The notes: generated by a model from the letters alone, not told the origin. 64,000 nt of DNA from JAIEPW01 sp964471915 (GCA_964471915.1 CAYYID010000002.1:138500-202499); one strand, 5' to 3'; positions 33,580-43,106 are shown, counted from the first letter of the stretch. Program-made: numbers and translations.

Positions 33580-34515
33580 TTAGCGGTACAACAGCGTGTG
33601 CGGAATGATCCGGTTGTCCATCTCCCCGCACGGGCCGCACTGGAACCGGTAGGCCGGATTCAGTTGCGCGATCAGCGGCGGCAGCACTTTCGGATCGTCC
33701 GGCAGGTGGTAGGCGCAGATGGCGAGGCGCGGCTTGTACTTGCCGATCACCCCCCGCCCGCCCGCCAGCGCGTTCCGCTCCGCGCCTTCGATGTCCATCT
33801 TGATGAAGTTCACCGCGGGCAGGTTCAGTTCCGCCGCCAGCTTGTCGATCGTCGTCACCGGAATCGACAGGTCACCGGACTGTTTGGCGGTCTCGTCGAC
33901 GAAGGTGTCGCGCGACGAGCTTTCCGCGTCGACATGGAAAGTCAGGGTCTTCTCGGTGTCGTACACGCCCTTCGGATAGATAAGCACGCGGCCCGCCGCA
34001 ATCTCGTCCTTCAGGTTCCGGCGGAGGCACTCCAGGTTCTTGGGCGACGGCTCGATAGCCACCACCAGCTTCGCGCCTTTGCTCAGGCTGTCGCGCGTGA
34101 ACGTCCCGACATGCGCGCCGCAGTCCAGCACCACGTCGCCGGGTTGCACGCCCGTCTCGCCCTGGCCGTAAATGCTGCGCTCCTGCTCGGCCAGAATCGA
34201 CGGCAGCGCATCCTGGCCGTGGTTGTCGGCCCCCTGGGGGATCCAGAACCGCCCGTGCGGCGTCTCCCACAGCTCCAGCCCGCCGTCCCGCTGGACGATC
34301 TTGCTTTTCTGCGCGAGCGCCGCCATCTTCTGCGTATGCTCGTCGATCATCGCCTGCGCGTTCATGGCGAGCGGCAGCGGACAGACCGGATTGCGGCCGG
34401 CCGCCGTCAACAGGGCCGCGCGCGCCTGGGGAGAAAAGCGGTAGGAAGCCAGCGCGAAGCCGACCGCCACCAGCATCAGGCTGAAAAGGTTCAGCACCAG
34501 CCTACGGGTCTTCAT
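33580..34515 (-). CDS. FkbM-family methyltransferase with N-terminal membrane anchor
   Basis: The protein has 311 residues. A signal anchor (about 6-27, 'LVLNLFSLMLVAVGFAL') precedes the FkbM domain (about 120-305), with the SAM motif 'VVLDCGAHVGTFTRDSL', the acidic 'VAIEPSPKNLECLRRNL' and 'FIKMDIEGAERNALAGG'. FkbM enzymes O-methylate sugars, lipids or natural products. An export signal on a SAM-dependent enzyme is unusual, so the anchor probably holds it on the cytoplasmic face. It follows cbiQ by 32 bases on the same strand, exactly where the transporter's ATPase gene would be expected. Confidence 0.85.
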   Translation of the reverse strand: MKTRRLVLNLFSLMLVAVGFALASYRFSPQARAALLTAAGRNPVCPLPLAMNAQAMIDEHTQKMAALAQKSKIVQRDGGLELWETPHGRFWIPQGADNHGQDALPSILAEQERSIYGQGETGVQPGDVVLDCGAHVGTFTRDSLSKGAKLVVAIEPSPKNLECLRRNLKDEIAAGRVLIYPKGVYDTEKTLTFHVDAESSSRDTFVDETAKQSGDLSIPVTTIDKLAAELNLPAVNFIKMDIEGAERNALAGGRGVIGKYKPRLAICAYHLPDDPKVLPPLIAQLNPAYRFQCGPCGEMDNRIIPHTLLYR

Positions 34516-34547
34516 TACCCGTCCATCGGCCGGAGGGCGCGGTTTGC

Positions 34548-35216
34548 TTAGAGGGCGAACCCGCGCGCGGCTCCGAACACCCCGACCACCGCCGCCAGGA
34601 ACACCACATCGCCCACCGCGAACGGCCGGTGCTCCCGCGCGGGCCAGGACCCCGTGAACCCCCGCGCCAGCATCGCCTGGTGGATCCGCTCCGCCCGGTC
34701 CCAGCCCCGCAGCAGGACCGTCCCGGCGTGTTGCGCTTCCAGCGCCGTGAACCGCGCCAGGCCCAGCGGCGCGGTGGTGCGGCTCTCCCGCGCGCGCTTC
34801 AGCCGCTGGTGCTCCTCGGCGAGCAGCGTCGTGTACCGGTACATCAACCCGAGGATCAGGTTCAGCGCCGCCGGGCTCCGTAAGCGCTCCAGCGCCCACA
34901 ACAAATCCGCCAGCGGTGTCGTGGCCGTCAGAAAGGTCAACAGCAACACCGCGCAGTAGCCCTTCAGGGCCACCGAGAGCGCCGCCTGCCACCCCAGTTG
35001 CCAGGCGAGCAGCCCCGCCGCGGTCAGCAGGAACGGCGACGCCCCGGCGCCCCGCCCCAGCACCGTTCCGGGCGCCACCCCTCCGAACGACAACAGCAGG
35101 AACGCGGCGCCGAAGTACGGCACGAACGGCTCCAGCGCGCCCGCCGGCGTCGAGGAGACGATCAGCGTCGCCAGCACCACCGCCGCCAGGCGCGCGCGCG
35201 CGTCCAGGAACCTCAT
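34548..35216 (-). CDS. cbiQ: Cobalt/nickel ECF transporter transmembrane component CbiQ
   Basis: This is the T-component of a group I ECF importer. The 222-residue protein has five or six hydrophobic helices and the two Ala-Arg-Gly-type coupling motifs, here 'RARESRTT' and 'QAMLARGFTG', that dock on the ATPase subunits. Family length is 220-250. It overlaps cbiM by four bases. The CbiO ATPase is not encoded next to it. Confidence 0.88.
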   Translation of the reverse strand: MRFLDARARLAAVVLATLIVSSTPAGALEPFVPYFGAAFLLLSFGGVAPGTVLGRGAGASPFLLTAAGLLAWQLGWQAALSVALKGYCAVLLLTFLTATTPLADLLWALERLRSPAALNLILGLMYRYTTLLAEEHQRLKRARESRTTAPLGLARFTALEAQHAGTVLLRGWDRAERIHQAMLARGFTGSWPAREHRPFAVGDVVFLAAVVGVFGAARGFAL

Positions 35217-35791
35217 CGCGCGAAGACCGCCGGCCGCGTGCGCTCCAGGAACGCCACGATCATCGCCGTCAGCACGCCCTCCAGCGCCGCCGCGCCCAGA
35301 TACAACGTCGCGATGTAGTAGAACCCCTTGCCGTATCCGGCCAGCGAAAACTCCGCCGCCAGCGCCACCGCCGGCAGCAGGATCCCGGTGAACCCGCACA
35401 CGAAGCCCCGCAGCGGCCCCGGCCCGGGCAGCACGCGCCACAGCCACGCCGCCAGCAGGGCGCCGCCTCCCATGTTCAACGCGTTCACGCCCAGCGCCAG
35501 CAAGCCGCCGTGCTGGAACAGCAGCGTCTGCAGCAGCAGCGCCGCGAACACCACCGGAAACGCCCGCACGCCCAGCAGAATCCCGGTGAGCCCGTACAAC
35601 CCCAGGTGCACCGACGCGGGCCCCAACGGAAAATGGACCAGCGAGATGGCGAACGCCGCCGAGGCCAGCAGCCCCATCCGCACGATCTCCCGCGGCTCCG
35701 GGTGGCGGCCCAGCAGATACACGCCGCCCCACGCCGCGGCTTGTCCCGCGCCGCACCACAGGTTCGGAAGGATGCCGTCGGCGATGTGCAT
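35213..35791 (-). CDS. cbiM: Cobalt/nickel substrate-binding membrane protein CbiM/NikM
   Basis: This is the S-component that binds Ni2+ or Co2+ with its free N-terminus: the sequence starts 'MHIADGILP', in which His2 is the invariant ligand after Met. The protein has 192 residues and six or seven helices, with the family segments 'FPLGPASVHLGLYGLTGILLG' shortened here as 'PLGPASVHLGLYG' and 'LGVNALNMGGG'. Whether it moves cobalt or nickel is not decided by the sequence; the NikK/NikL-like neighbours favour nickel. Confidence 0.93.
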   Translation of the reverse strand: MHIADGILPNLWCGAGQAAAWGGVYLLGRHPEPREIVRMGLLASAAFAISLVHFPLGPASVHLGLYGLTGILLGVRAFPVVFAALLLQTLLFQHGGLLALGVNALNMGGGALLAAWLWRVLPGPGPLRGFVCGFTGILLPAVALAAEFSLAGYGKGFYYIATLYLGAAALEGVLTAMIVAFLERTRPAVFAR

Positions 35792-35792
35792 C

Positions 35793-36506
35793 TCAGCGCG
35801 TTACGGCAATGCTCGCCGAAAGGTTCGCGGTGTCGTAGCCGGCTCCGGACGGCGCCGGAAAACTCATCTCCACGCTGAACGCCACGGGTCCGGACACCGG
35901 CTTCATGTACCGCAGGCGGCCGTCGGCTCCGGTCTGGCCGATCTTCACCGCGTTCTCGCCGGCCGCCAGCAGTTCGATCAGCGCCCCGGCGACCGGACGC
36001 CCCGCGCGCAGCACCTGCAGCCGCCACCCCGCGCCCTCCGGCTCGGCCAGCAGCTCGAACTCCAGGCCCAGCGGCTGCGCCGCTCCGCCCGCCGTCGCGG
36101 ACACCGCGGAGCGGTAGGTGCGGAACGCCTGGATTGCCGAGGGATGCTTGTCCCGGCCGCCCGGACGCACTCCGTCCGGCGTCCGGCTCATCACCCCTTG
36201 ATCCTGCACCAGCACGATCCGGTGCGCCCCCGACTCCTTCACCGGGTAATCGGCGATCCACCGCGCGCCGTCGCGGCGCGGCCGCAGCGGGGTCTTCGCT
36301 CCCGACGGGCTTACTACGGATAGCTGCAGCCCCTTTGGGTCGATCGCCTCGCCGGTCGCCGGAAACCGGTGGCCATGGCCCACGACGATTACCGCTGTCT
36401 TGCCCTTCTCGAAAGGCTTCTCGGTGGTCACCCAGGTGTAGTGGGCCAGCAGTAGAGCGGCCGAAACGCCGCCCAGAAAGAGAATCCGGAAGAATAGTGC
36501 AGGCAT
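35793..36506 (-). CDS. DUF4198/NikK-like periplasmic metal-transport accessory protein
   Basis: The 237-residue exported protein (hydrophobic N-terminus 'ILFLGGVSAALLLAHYTWV') begins its mature part with 'AHYTWVTTEKPFEKGKTAVI' and 'VGHGHRFPATGEAIDPKGL'. These histidine-containing motifs recur in DUF4198 proteins encoded beside NikM/CbiM. A second Ig-like half ('AGRPVAGALIELLAAGENAV') follows. It probably delivers metal to CbiM. It ends one base before the cbiM start on the same strand. Confidence 0.8.
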   Translation of the reverse strand: MPALFFRILFLGGVSAALLLAHYTWVTTEKPFEKGKTAVIVVGHGHRFPATGEAIDPKGLQLSVVSPSGAKTPLRPRRDGARWIADYPVKESGAHRIVLVQDQGVMSRTPDGVRPGGRDKHPSAIQAFRTYRSAVSATAGGAAQPLGLEFELLAEPEGAGWRLQVLRAGRPVAGALIELLAAGENAVKIGQTGADGRLRYMKPVSGPVAFSVEMSFPAPSGAGYDTANLSASIAVTR

Positions 36507-36541
36507 GGAGCTTGGTAGATTAGTCTGTCATAGCTTAACGC

Positions 36542-36955
36542 ATGCTTTTCTGGCTTCTCCTGCTGCCCCTGGCGCTCGGCGCCCATGAACTCGACGTCGC
36601 GGTCCGCCTCGCCGCGCCCGCCGTGATCCTGGACGCGCGGTACGGCGGCACCCAGCCTGTGCCGTTCGCCAAGGTGCAGGTCTACGCTCCCGGCGAGACC
36701 CGGGAGTTCCAGAACGGGCGCACCGACCAGCGCGGCCGCTTCAGCTTCGTGCCGCCGGCCCCCGGGGACTGGCGCGCCGTGGTGGACGACGAAATCGGGC
36801 ACCGGCGCGAGGTCGCCATCGCGGTCACTTCCGGGTTCGACGGGCCGGCCGCTAGCGGCGTGGCGTCCCGCTGGGAGCGGCTGCTCGCCGGGATGGGTCT
36901 GCTCGCGGGGCTCGCGGGCGGCTGGTATGGCTGGAGCGCCCGCCGCCGCGCTTGA
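36542..36955 (+). CDS. NikL-like membrane-anchored Ig-fold protein
   Basis: The protein has 137 residues: signal peptide (to 'LALGAH'), one carboxypeptidase-regulatory-like beta-sandwich ('PFAKVQVYAPGETREFQNG', 'TDQRGRFSFVPPAPGDWRAV', 'DDEIGHR'), then a C-terminal transmembrane helix (about 115-133) and a basic tail. This matches the NikL accessory subunit layout seen with NikM transporters. It is divergent from the DUF4198 gene with only 35 bases between their starts, so both promoters must lie inside that gap and each other's leaders. Confidence 0.7.
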   Translation: MLFWLLLLPLALGAHELDVAVRLAAPAVILDARYGGTQPVPFAKVQVYAPGETREFQNGRTDQRGRFSFVPPAPGDWRAVVDDEIGHRREVAIAVTSGFDGPAASGVASRWERLLAGMGLLAGLAGGWYGWSARRRA

Positions 36956-36967
36956 AGCGCCTGGAAT

Positions 36968-38134
36968 TCAGCTCCGGAACAGGACCTTCTCGTTGTTGAA
37001 CGTCATCGTCGCCACCACCGTGGCGACCGCCGCATACACGATGTTCGCCGCTAGTGTGATGCCGAACACCGCAGGCGTGAAGTCCCCCAGCAGAATGCCG
37101 CGGATCAACTGGCTGACATTCAGAATCGGGATCAGCGCCGTCACTACCGACAGTTCCATGCCGGGCAGCCCGCCGAGCAGGGCCGGAAAGATCACCAGCA
37201 GCGCGAGCGGCGTCAGGTAACTCTGCCCCTCCTTGAAGCTGCGGGCGAAAGTGGCGATGGCGATCATCAGCGACGACGCGAAGATCGCCAGCGGCAGCAG
37301 CGACAATGCGATCAGCGAGAGATTCTGTGCGTCCAGCGGAATCGTCTGCAGCATGGCCTTCAATTCCGGGGACCGTCCCGCAAAGCCCTCGTTCCGCAGC
37401 GAGAACACCAGGCTCCCCAGCGTGAGCGCGGCAGTCACCGCGATGGCGACCGTCCCCGCCAGGATCTTGCCGGTGACGATCTCCAGCCGGTGCACCGGAG
37501 CGGCCAGGAACGCCTCCAGGGTCTTGCGCTCCTTCTCACCCGCGGTCATGTCGATGATCGGATACATTCCGCCCGTGAACATCAGCAGCAGCAGCATGTA
37601 GCCCAGCATGCTGCCCCACAGGTTCCCGGCCATGCGGCGGGCGCTGGCCAGGTTAGTCTGGCGGATCGTAAACGGCTCGAGCACGGAGAGCGGAACGTTC
37701 GCGCCGGCCAGTTTCTCCCGCACCTGGGCCTGGCGGGCTTTGTCGAGGACCTCGCGGACCAGCGAGGCCGCCGCGGCCGACGTGGTATTGGCGCGGTCCA
37801 CCAGGACCTCGACGCCGGAGTCGGTCTCGAGGATGCCCACGGCCGCGGTCTTGTCCCGCACCGCCTCGGCGGGATCGGCCGCATCCCGCACCGGAATTCC
37901 GGTGGCCGCCAACAAGGGCCGGAACCGCTCGCCCGTCAGCTTCGCTGCGATACCAAGGCGCTTGGTTTCCTCTTCAGCCTTCTGCCCGGCGCGCCCGATC
38001 AGCGCGCCCATGAAGAACATGATGAGCGGGATCACCACCACCGGCATCGCCACCATGCTGATCAGGGTGCGGCGGTCGCGGAGGATGTCGAGCATCTCCT
38101 TGCGGAACACGGCCGAGAGCAGGGGGAAGCGCAT
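36968..38134 (-). CDS. ABC-2 type export permease, NatB-like
   Basis: This 388-residue inner-membrane protein starts 'MRFPLLSAVFRKEMLDILRD' with 'RRTLISMVAMPVVVIPLIM' as the first helix. A large extracytoplasmic loop (about 60-175) and a C-terminal set of five helices follow, with 'ERKTLEAFLAAPVHRLEIVT' between them. This is the NatB/CcmB-like ABC-2 layout. With NatA it exports sodium in Bacillus; here the substrate is unproven. It lies seven bases after the ATPase gene. Confidence 0.88.
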   Translation of the reverse strand: MRFPLLSAVFRKEMLDILRDRRTLISMVAMPVVVIPLIMFFMGALIGRAGQKAEEETKRLGIAAKLTGERFRPLLAATGIPVRDAADPAEAVRDKTAAVGILETDSGVEVLVDRANTTSAAAASLVREVLDKARQAQVREKLAGANVPLSVLEPFTIRQTNLASARRMAGNLWGSMLGYMLLLLMFTGGMYPIIDMTAGEKERKTLEAFLAAPVHRLEIVTGKILAGTVAIAVTAALTLGSLVFSLRNEGFAGRSPELKAMLQTIPLDAQNLSLIALSLLPLAIFASSLMIAIATFARSFKEGQSYLTPLALLVIFPALLGGLPGMELSVVTALIPILNVSQLIRGILLGDFTPAVFGITLAANIVYAAVATVVATMTFNNEKVLFRS

Positions 38135-38140
38135 GGGGGT

Positions 38141-38896
38141 TCAGGCTCCTTCGGGCGAATCCACGGGCAGGCCCAGCAGTTCGAGGAAGATCTCGCGGAG
38201 GCGCTGGCGGCCGGTGGCTTTTCGCAATTCATCCATGGTCCCGGTGATCTTCACTTTGCCCTCGTGGATCACCGCGATGCGGTCGCACAGGTACTCGGCT
38301 TCCTCCATCACGTGCGTGGAGAACAGCACCGTCTTGCCGTCCGCGCGGGCCTCGCGGATCGACTGTTCGATGGTGCGCGCGGTGGGAACGTCGAGGCCGG
38401 ACGTCGGCTCGTCCAGGATCAGCACCGGCGGATCGTGCAGCATGGTGCGCGCGATCGCCGTCTTCTGCTTCATGCCCGTGGAGAGCTTGTCGGTCCGCAC
38501 GGCGGCGAAGCTCTGCATGGCGAAGCGCTCGATCAGCTCATCCGACCGCCTCCGGATGGCCGCCTCGTCCATGCCGTACAGGCGGCCGAAGAACGCCAGG
38601 ATCTCACGCGGCGTCAGCCGCCCGTACAGGCCCATATCGCCCGAGAGGAACCCGATCTGCGCGCGGACCTGCTCGGGCTCGCGGTTGATGTCGCAGCCGT
38701 TGATCACCGCGGTGCCGGCGTCGGGCTTCAGCAGCGTGGCGAGCAGGCGCAGCGTCGTGGTTTTGCCCGCGCCGTTCGGACCCAGCAGGCCGAAGATCTC
38801 GCGCTCGCGGACCTCGAACGAAACGTGGTCCACCACGTGGCGCGAGCCGCGCGCTTTGTCGTGGAAGGTTTTGACGAGCGCTTCGGCCCGGATCAT
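38141..38896 (-). CDS. ABC transporter ATPase, NatA-like
   Basis: The 251-residue ATPase has Walker A 'GPNGAGKTTTLRLLA' (about 47-61), signature 'LSTGMKQK' (about 138), Walker B 'PVLILDEPTSGLDV' (about 155-168) and the switch histidine in 'VLFSTHVMEEAE'. 'MDELRKATGRQRLREIFLEL' near the end is typical of the NatA subfamily. The chosen ATG is eight bases after the end of the large upstream gene; a TTG at 38917 is open but would overlap it. Confidence 0.93.
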   Translation of the reverse strand: MIRAEALVKTFHDKARGSRHVVDHVSFEVREREIFGLLGPNGAGKTTTLRLLATLLKPDAGTAVINGCDINREPEQVRAQIGFLSGDMGLYGRLTPREILAFFGRLYGMDEAAIRRRSDELIERFAMQSFAAVRTDKLSTGMKQKTAIARTMLHDPPVLILDEPTSGLDVPTARTIEQSIREARADGKTVLFSTHVMEEAEYLCDRIAVIHEGKVKITGTMDELRKATGRQRLREIFLELLGLPVDSPEGA

Positions 38897-38903
38897 TGAA
38901 TTG

Positions 38904-41900
38904 CTAGCGTACCGCAATCGTCACGGTATTCGAGGTGGCGTTGCCGATGCGCAGCACCACGGGCACGGCGTCGCCGGTGGTGGCGCCCGCCGGGACCTGG
39001 ACGTTGATCTGGTACAGCCCCACCAGTCCCGGAGCCAGGCCCGAGAACAGCACCGGCGCCTCCACGCCTCCGATCGTGACGACGGGCGCCGCGACGGTGG
39101 TGGCGAAGGGCGGGGTAGAGGGCGCCGGCGCGCCGTCGGGCGGCGGATTGGTCACCGCGCCGAGCCCGGTGGCGTAGATCTGGATGAAGCCGCTGCGCTC
39201 CACCGGCTGCGAGCCCGGACCCGCGGGCCCGGCGAGCGTGGCGGTATTGGCGATCAGGATGGCGCCCTGCCCGGTGCCCGCCTGGTTGGTGGAGTAGAGC
39301 GCCGGCAGCTCAGAGATCAGGCCCATTTCCAGCGGCACCGACACCCGTTCGCCACGGATCACGGTGAGCTGCTGCGGGACATTGGGGTTCAGCGCGCGCG
39401 GGATCAGCGCGTTCACCTGGCCGCGGTCCACGAACAACAGCGGCAACGGCTGCCCGCCGAGTTCGATCCGCGTGGCCCCCAGCTGATTCGGGAACGGCGC
39501 GGACGCCGCGATCTGCTGCGTGTCGGCGAGGTCGTCGCCGAACACCGCGGCCCAACTGCCGGGCGTGACAGTGCCCGGCTTCTGGTAGCTGGCTGAGTTG
39601 ACGATCGCCAGCGGCAAGGCCGCGCGCGCTTCGTCGTTGGCCAGCACGCTGCCCCGCGTGTCGATCTGCCCGGTGCGGCTGGATCCGTTCGCGGCGATGG
39701 AAAACGCCGTGGTCGTGATAATCACCGCCGGGTTCACCGTGGAAGGCGTGAAGGTCCCGGTCCACAGCCCGCGGCCCGCGGCCTTGAGCGGGATGTCGCA
39801 ATTCGGGTCCGAGCAGCGCATCGAGAGCGAGGCGTTGTCCACCGCGTCGCCCCGGCAGTCACGCAATTGCACCTCGACATCAGTGGGCCGGCTGCGGATA
39901 GCGCGGAACCCGATCTCCGGCTTGTTCACCAGGATCACCAGGTTGCGCGCGTTGTCGCACGTGGCCCCCGCCTCCCGCGACGGGGACTTGGACGGCGCGT
40001 CGCCGGCCGCCGGATCGGTGACCAGCAAAGTCACCACCACGGTACGGATGGTCCCGTCGCTGAAGCCGATCCGCACCGTGGCGCGGCGCAGCCCTGGAGT
40101 CAGCCCCGTGCTTTGGGCGCGCACCGAAAGGGTGGCGCTGGCGTTGGCGTTGATCTGCCCCTCGGACGGCGTCAACTGGAACCAGGTGTCGTCATCTTCG
40201 GTCTCGAAAGTGGTGAAGAAGCGGATCGACGTGGGGTTGGGATTGAAGAGCACGATGTCCGATGCCGGCGCGCCGGAGGCTCCGCCCGCCAGTAGGAAGA
40301 ACACCCCCGAAGTGGACACCGAAGGCGGCACCGTCTGTCCGGGAGAAACGACGTTGAACAGCACGGTGACGATCTGCGGCGAGTTTCCCGCGCCCGGCGC
40401 GGTGAGCCGCACGGTTCCCGAATAGACCCCGGGCGCGAGGCCGGCAGGATCCACCGTGACGCCGACCGGCGAAGGCGCGGCGGGCGAAGCGCTGCCGGAG
40501 GCGGGGGAAACGCGCATCCAGTTGCCGCCGCTGCGGGTCACGGCCTCCGCCGTCCACGCCATCGAACCGCCGCCGCCGTTGAGCACGCGGAACACCTGAG
40601 CCGGCGGGGCGCCACCGTCGGGGACGCCCGTGAACTCGAGCGCGGTCTGCGACACCAGCAGCGTCTGGGACTGCGCGCTCACCAGCAGGAACACCGGCAC
40701 GGACACTACCTCGTTGTTGTCGGTGCGGATCAGCCGCAACTCGGCTTCGTAGCTGCCGGCGTTCAGGCCGGTCATGTTGAACGTTAGCACCACGATGCCT
40801 GGCGCGGCGTTGGTGGCGCTGGCGGCGGTGGCGATCGCCGAAAGCCAGCCGGACCCGCCCCGGAAGATCACCTCCGTGCGGAACGGAACGCTGCCGGTGC
40901 CGGGGTTCGAGACGATGATGCGGCGGTCGAACGATGTCCCGCCGCGCACGGCGCTCTCGCGCACGGAGGCGGGCAGCGGGACCAGGCGGCCGGCGCCCGG
41001 ATCGATCACGTTGAGGGTCACCGGCACGTTGAGGCTGAGCGGCGGATTGCTCGAGGTGATCGCGATGTTGCCGCGGAACGACCCGGCGGCCAGCCCCGCG
41101 ATGTTCACCGATACGCCCGCGGTGGCGGGCGCGTCCGCCGTAAAGGGACGGACGGCCAGCCAGCCCGTGGACTCGGGCGCCAGGCGGATCGGGATCCGCG
41201 TGTTCGTGGGGCTGAAGATGCCGAACGACTGCGCCGGCGGGTTGTCGCCGCCGCGCCGCGCCGTGAACGTCAGCGCCGTGGGCGAAACACGGAACGTCGG
41301 GGGTCCCCCGATGGTGAGGCTGAGCGCGCGCGTAGCCGTCTGCGGCGGTGTGGAGCTGTCGGTCACCTGGACCGTGAAGTTCGCGGTGGTCTGTCCCGTC
41401 GGGGTGCCCGAGATCTGGCCGTTCGCCGCCAGGCTAAGCCCGGCCGGCAGGTTGCCGCCGGTCAGCGCCCAGCGATACGGGAGTTGCCCGCCCTGCGCCT
41501 GCAGCGCGAAGGCATAGGCGGTGTTAAGGTTCCCCGCGGGCAGCGTGGAGGTGGCCACTGTCAGCGCGCCTCCCGTAGTGATGCGGAACGGCAGCCGGCA
41601 ATCGGTGGTGACGATCGGACCTTCCGACTCATCCCCCGCGAACGATCCGATCGTGCAGATCGTCGCGCTGCCCACTGCGGCCAGGAAACTGGCGGGAATC
41701 GTGGCGCGGATCTGTCCCGCGCGCACGAACGTCGTGGCCAGGCGGGCGATGTTCTGCCCCACCTGCCAGCCTGCCGTGGTCCCGGAATCGAAGCCCAGCC
41801 CGTCGATGGTCACCTCCAGTTCGCGGTTGCCCGCCGGGGCGGACCCCGGCGTTACCGCCGTGCCGTACGGGATCACCGAGAAATTGCGGTTATTGGACTG

Positions 41901-42746
41901 CAGGTTATTCGGCGTGACAATCGACACCTTATTCACGCCGGGATTCAGCAGGAAGCCCTGCGGTACCACCGCGGTGATGGACCCGGCGTTGTTCACCCGC
42001 GTGGTGAGCGCCGCGCCGTTCCACCGGGCTTGGACGCCGGCGGCGAAGCCGCTGCCGGAGATCTCCAGATTGAGGCTAGGCGACTGCACCAGGGAGAACC
42101 GCGGCGTCAGTTCGGTCACCGTCGGGGTCACCGCGGCCGTCACCGTGAGGGTCCCCGTGTTCGCCGGCCCTACAAAAGGACAGCCGCCGCCTTGCCCGGG
42201 GACAAATTCGCCGCAGAACGGCACCGCCGCCACCAGATACGTGCCCGGCTGCGTCAGCAGGCTCGCCGGAACCTCCACGCGGATCGTCGGGCTCTCGCCG
42301 CCGCCCAGCGAGATCCACTCCTGGCCCACCTGAATGTAGATCTGGACGCCGCCGCCGAAGCCGACGCCGGTGACGTCCATCGGGAACGCGGGCGACCCGG
42401 CGATGACCGTCGCGGGGCTCAGCGAGCGCAACCGCGGATAGACGATAAACCTTTGAGAACCCTGGGTTTGCGTGACCGTCACCGTAGCCACGCCCGCGCT
42501 CGTAATCAGCCCTGCGGGCACCACGCCCGTCAAGGTTGTGGAACTGACGAAGCTGGTGCCCAGGTTCGTGCCATTGAACACGACGGCCATGCCCTGTCGA
42601 AGGCCAGTCCCACTGGCGGTTATGGTGAAGGCGCCGTCCCCGGCGGTGGCGACCGTGGGACTGATCCCGGTAAGCACCGGGGCGGTCTGACCGCTCAGGA
42701 ACGTAGCAAAAGAAAGAAGAAATGCGGGAATCGCGAGCCGGGACAT
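38904..42746 (-). CDS. Giant secreted Ig/IPT-repeat protein with Solibacter-type C-terminal domain
   Basis: This 1280-residue exported protein (signal peptide to 'FLSGQ') is built of beta-sandwich repeats. IPT/TIG domains are at about 20-400 ('LTGISPTVATAGDGAFTITA'). A putative Ig (He_PIG) domain is near 405-490 ('LPAGLSLAANGQISGTPTGQ'). BACON-like repeats are at about 490-860. The last 215 residues contain 'SWAAVFGDDLAD', 'VNALIPRALNP', 'IQIYATGLGAVTNPP' and 'GLVGLYQINVQVPAG'. This C-terminal module is the TIGR03437-type domain described as a paralogous family in Solibacter usitatus. Role is probably surface adhesion or polymer binding. The start has GGAGG upstream. Confidence 0.92.
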   Translation of the reverse strand: MSRLAIPAFLLSFATFLSGQTAPVLTGISPTVATAGDGAFTITASGTGLRQGMAVVFNGTNLGTSFVSSTTLTGVVPAGLITSAGVATVTVTQTQGSQRFIVYPRLRSLSPATVIAGSPAFPMDVTGVGFGGGVQIYIQVGQEWISLGGGESPTIRVEVPASLLTQPGTYLVAAVPFCGEFVPGQGGGCPFVGPANTGTLTVTAAVTPTVTELTPRFSLVQSPSLNLEISGSGFAAGVQARWNGAALTTRVNNAGSITAVVPQGFLLNPGVNKVSIVTPNNLQSNNRNFSVIPYGTAVTPGSAPAGNRELEVTIDGLGFDSGTTAGWQVGQNIARLATTFVRAGQIRATIPASFLAAVGSATICTIGSFAGDESEGPIVTTDCRLPFRITTGGALTVATSTLPAGNLNTAYAFALQAQGGQLPYRWALTGGNLPAGLSLAANGQISGTPTGQTTANFTVQVTDSSTPPQTATRALSLTIGGPPTFRVSPTALTFTARRGGDNPPAQSFGIFSPTNTRIPIRLAPESTGWLAVRPFTADAPATAGVSVNIAGLAAGSFRGNIAITSSNPPLSLNVPVTLNVIDPGAGRLVPLPASVRESAVRGGTSFDRRIIVSNPGTGSVPFRTEVIFRGGSGWLSAIATAASATNAAPGIVVLTFNMTGLNAGSYEAELRLIRTDNNEVVSVPVFLLVSAQSQTLLVSQTALEFTGVPDGGAPPAQVFRVLNGGGGSMAWTAEAVTRSGGNWMRVSPASGSASPAAPSPVGVTVDPAGLAPGVYSGTVRLTAPGAGNSPQIVTVLFNVVSPGQTVPPSVSTSGVFFLLAGGASGAPASDIVLFNPNPTSIRFFTTFETEDDDTWFQLTPSEGQINANASATLSVRAQSTGLTPGLRRATVRIGFSDGTIRTVVVTLLVTDPAAGDAPSKSPSREAGATCDNARNLVILVNKPEIGFRAIRSRPTDVEVQLRDCRGDAVDNASLSMRCSDPNCDIPLKAAGRGLWTGTFTPSTVNPAVIITTTAFSIAANGSSRTGQIDTRGSVLANDEARAALPLAIVNSASYQKPGTVTPGSWAAVFGDDLADTQQIAASAPFPNQLGATRIELGGQPLPLLFVDRGQVNALIPRALNPNVPQQLTVIRGERVSVPLEMGLISELPALYSTNQAGTGQGAILIANTATLAGPAGPGSQPVERSGFIQIYATGLGAVTNPPPDGAPAPSTPPFATTVAAPVVTIGGVEAPVLFSGLAPGLVGLYQINVQVPAGATTGDAVPVVLRIGNATSNTVTIAVR

Positions 42747-42800
42747 GCTCCCTCCAGAGGGCCCAAAAAGGCGCATGGACGCTGCCCGATTATAACCCGG

Positions 42801-43088
42801 CTAGCCCTGGTACTGGTCCTGGCAATCCTGGGAGCAGAAGTAAACACGCTCGCCCCGGACGGTTTTCTGGTGGGGCGTCGACGTCGCGATGAACGTGCCG
42901 CACACCGGGTCCCGCTTGAGCTCGCCGGAGGCTGGGACCGGAGGCGCGGGTCGGCTGGGGCGACCGGCAGGGGGCGGGGAACCCCCGGAGAACAGCTGGC
43001 TCAGGCCGCGCACCACCATGCCAATAACCGAGCGGAGCGCCGTGATGAGCAGCACGGCGCCCAGCAGATATAGGATCGCCCGGATCAT
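42801..43088 (-). CDS. YHS/TRASH-like metal-binding membrane protein
   Basis: The protein has 95 residues. One N-terminal transmembrane helix (about 3-27) and a proline-rich linker precede 'KRDPVCGTFIATS' and 'GERVYFCSQDCQDQYQ'. The spacing of the three cysteines matches the YHS/TRASH domain, which binds copper or other soft metals. It is 54 bases upstream of the giant Ig-repeat gene on the same strand. Confidence 0.8.
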   Translation of the reverse strand: MIRAILYLLGAVLLITALRSVIGMVVRGLSQLFSGGSPPPAGRPSRPAPPVPASGELKRDPVCGTFIATSTPHQKTVRGERVYFCSQDCQDQYQG

Positions 43089-43106
43089 GGCAGCGTTACG
43101 CCGCGG

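Noticed and set aside
41484..43073. A plus-strand open frame of 529 codons
   Set aside because: Complement of the giant Ig-repeat protein and the YHS-like gene; no ribosome-binding site or family match.
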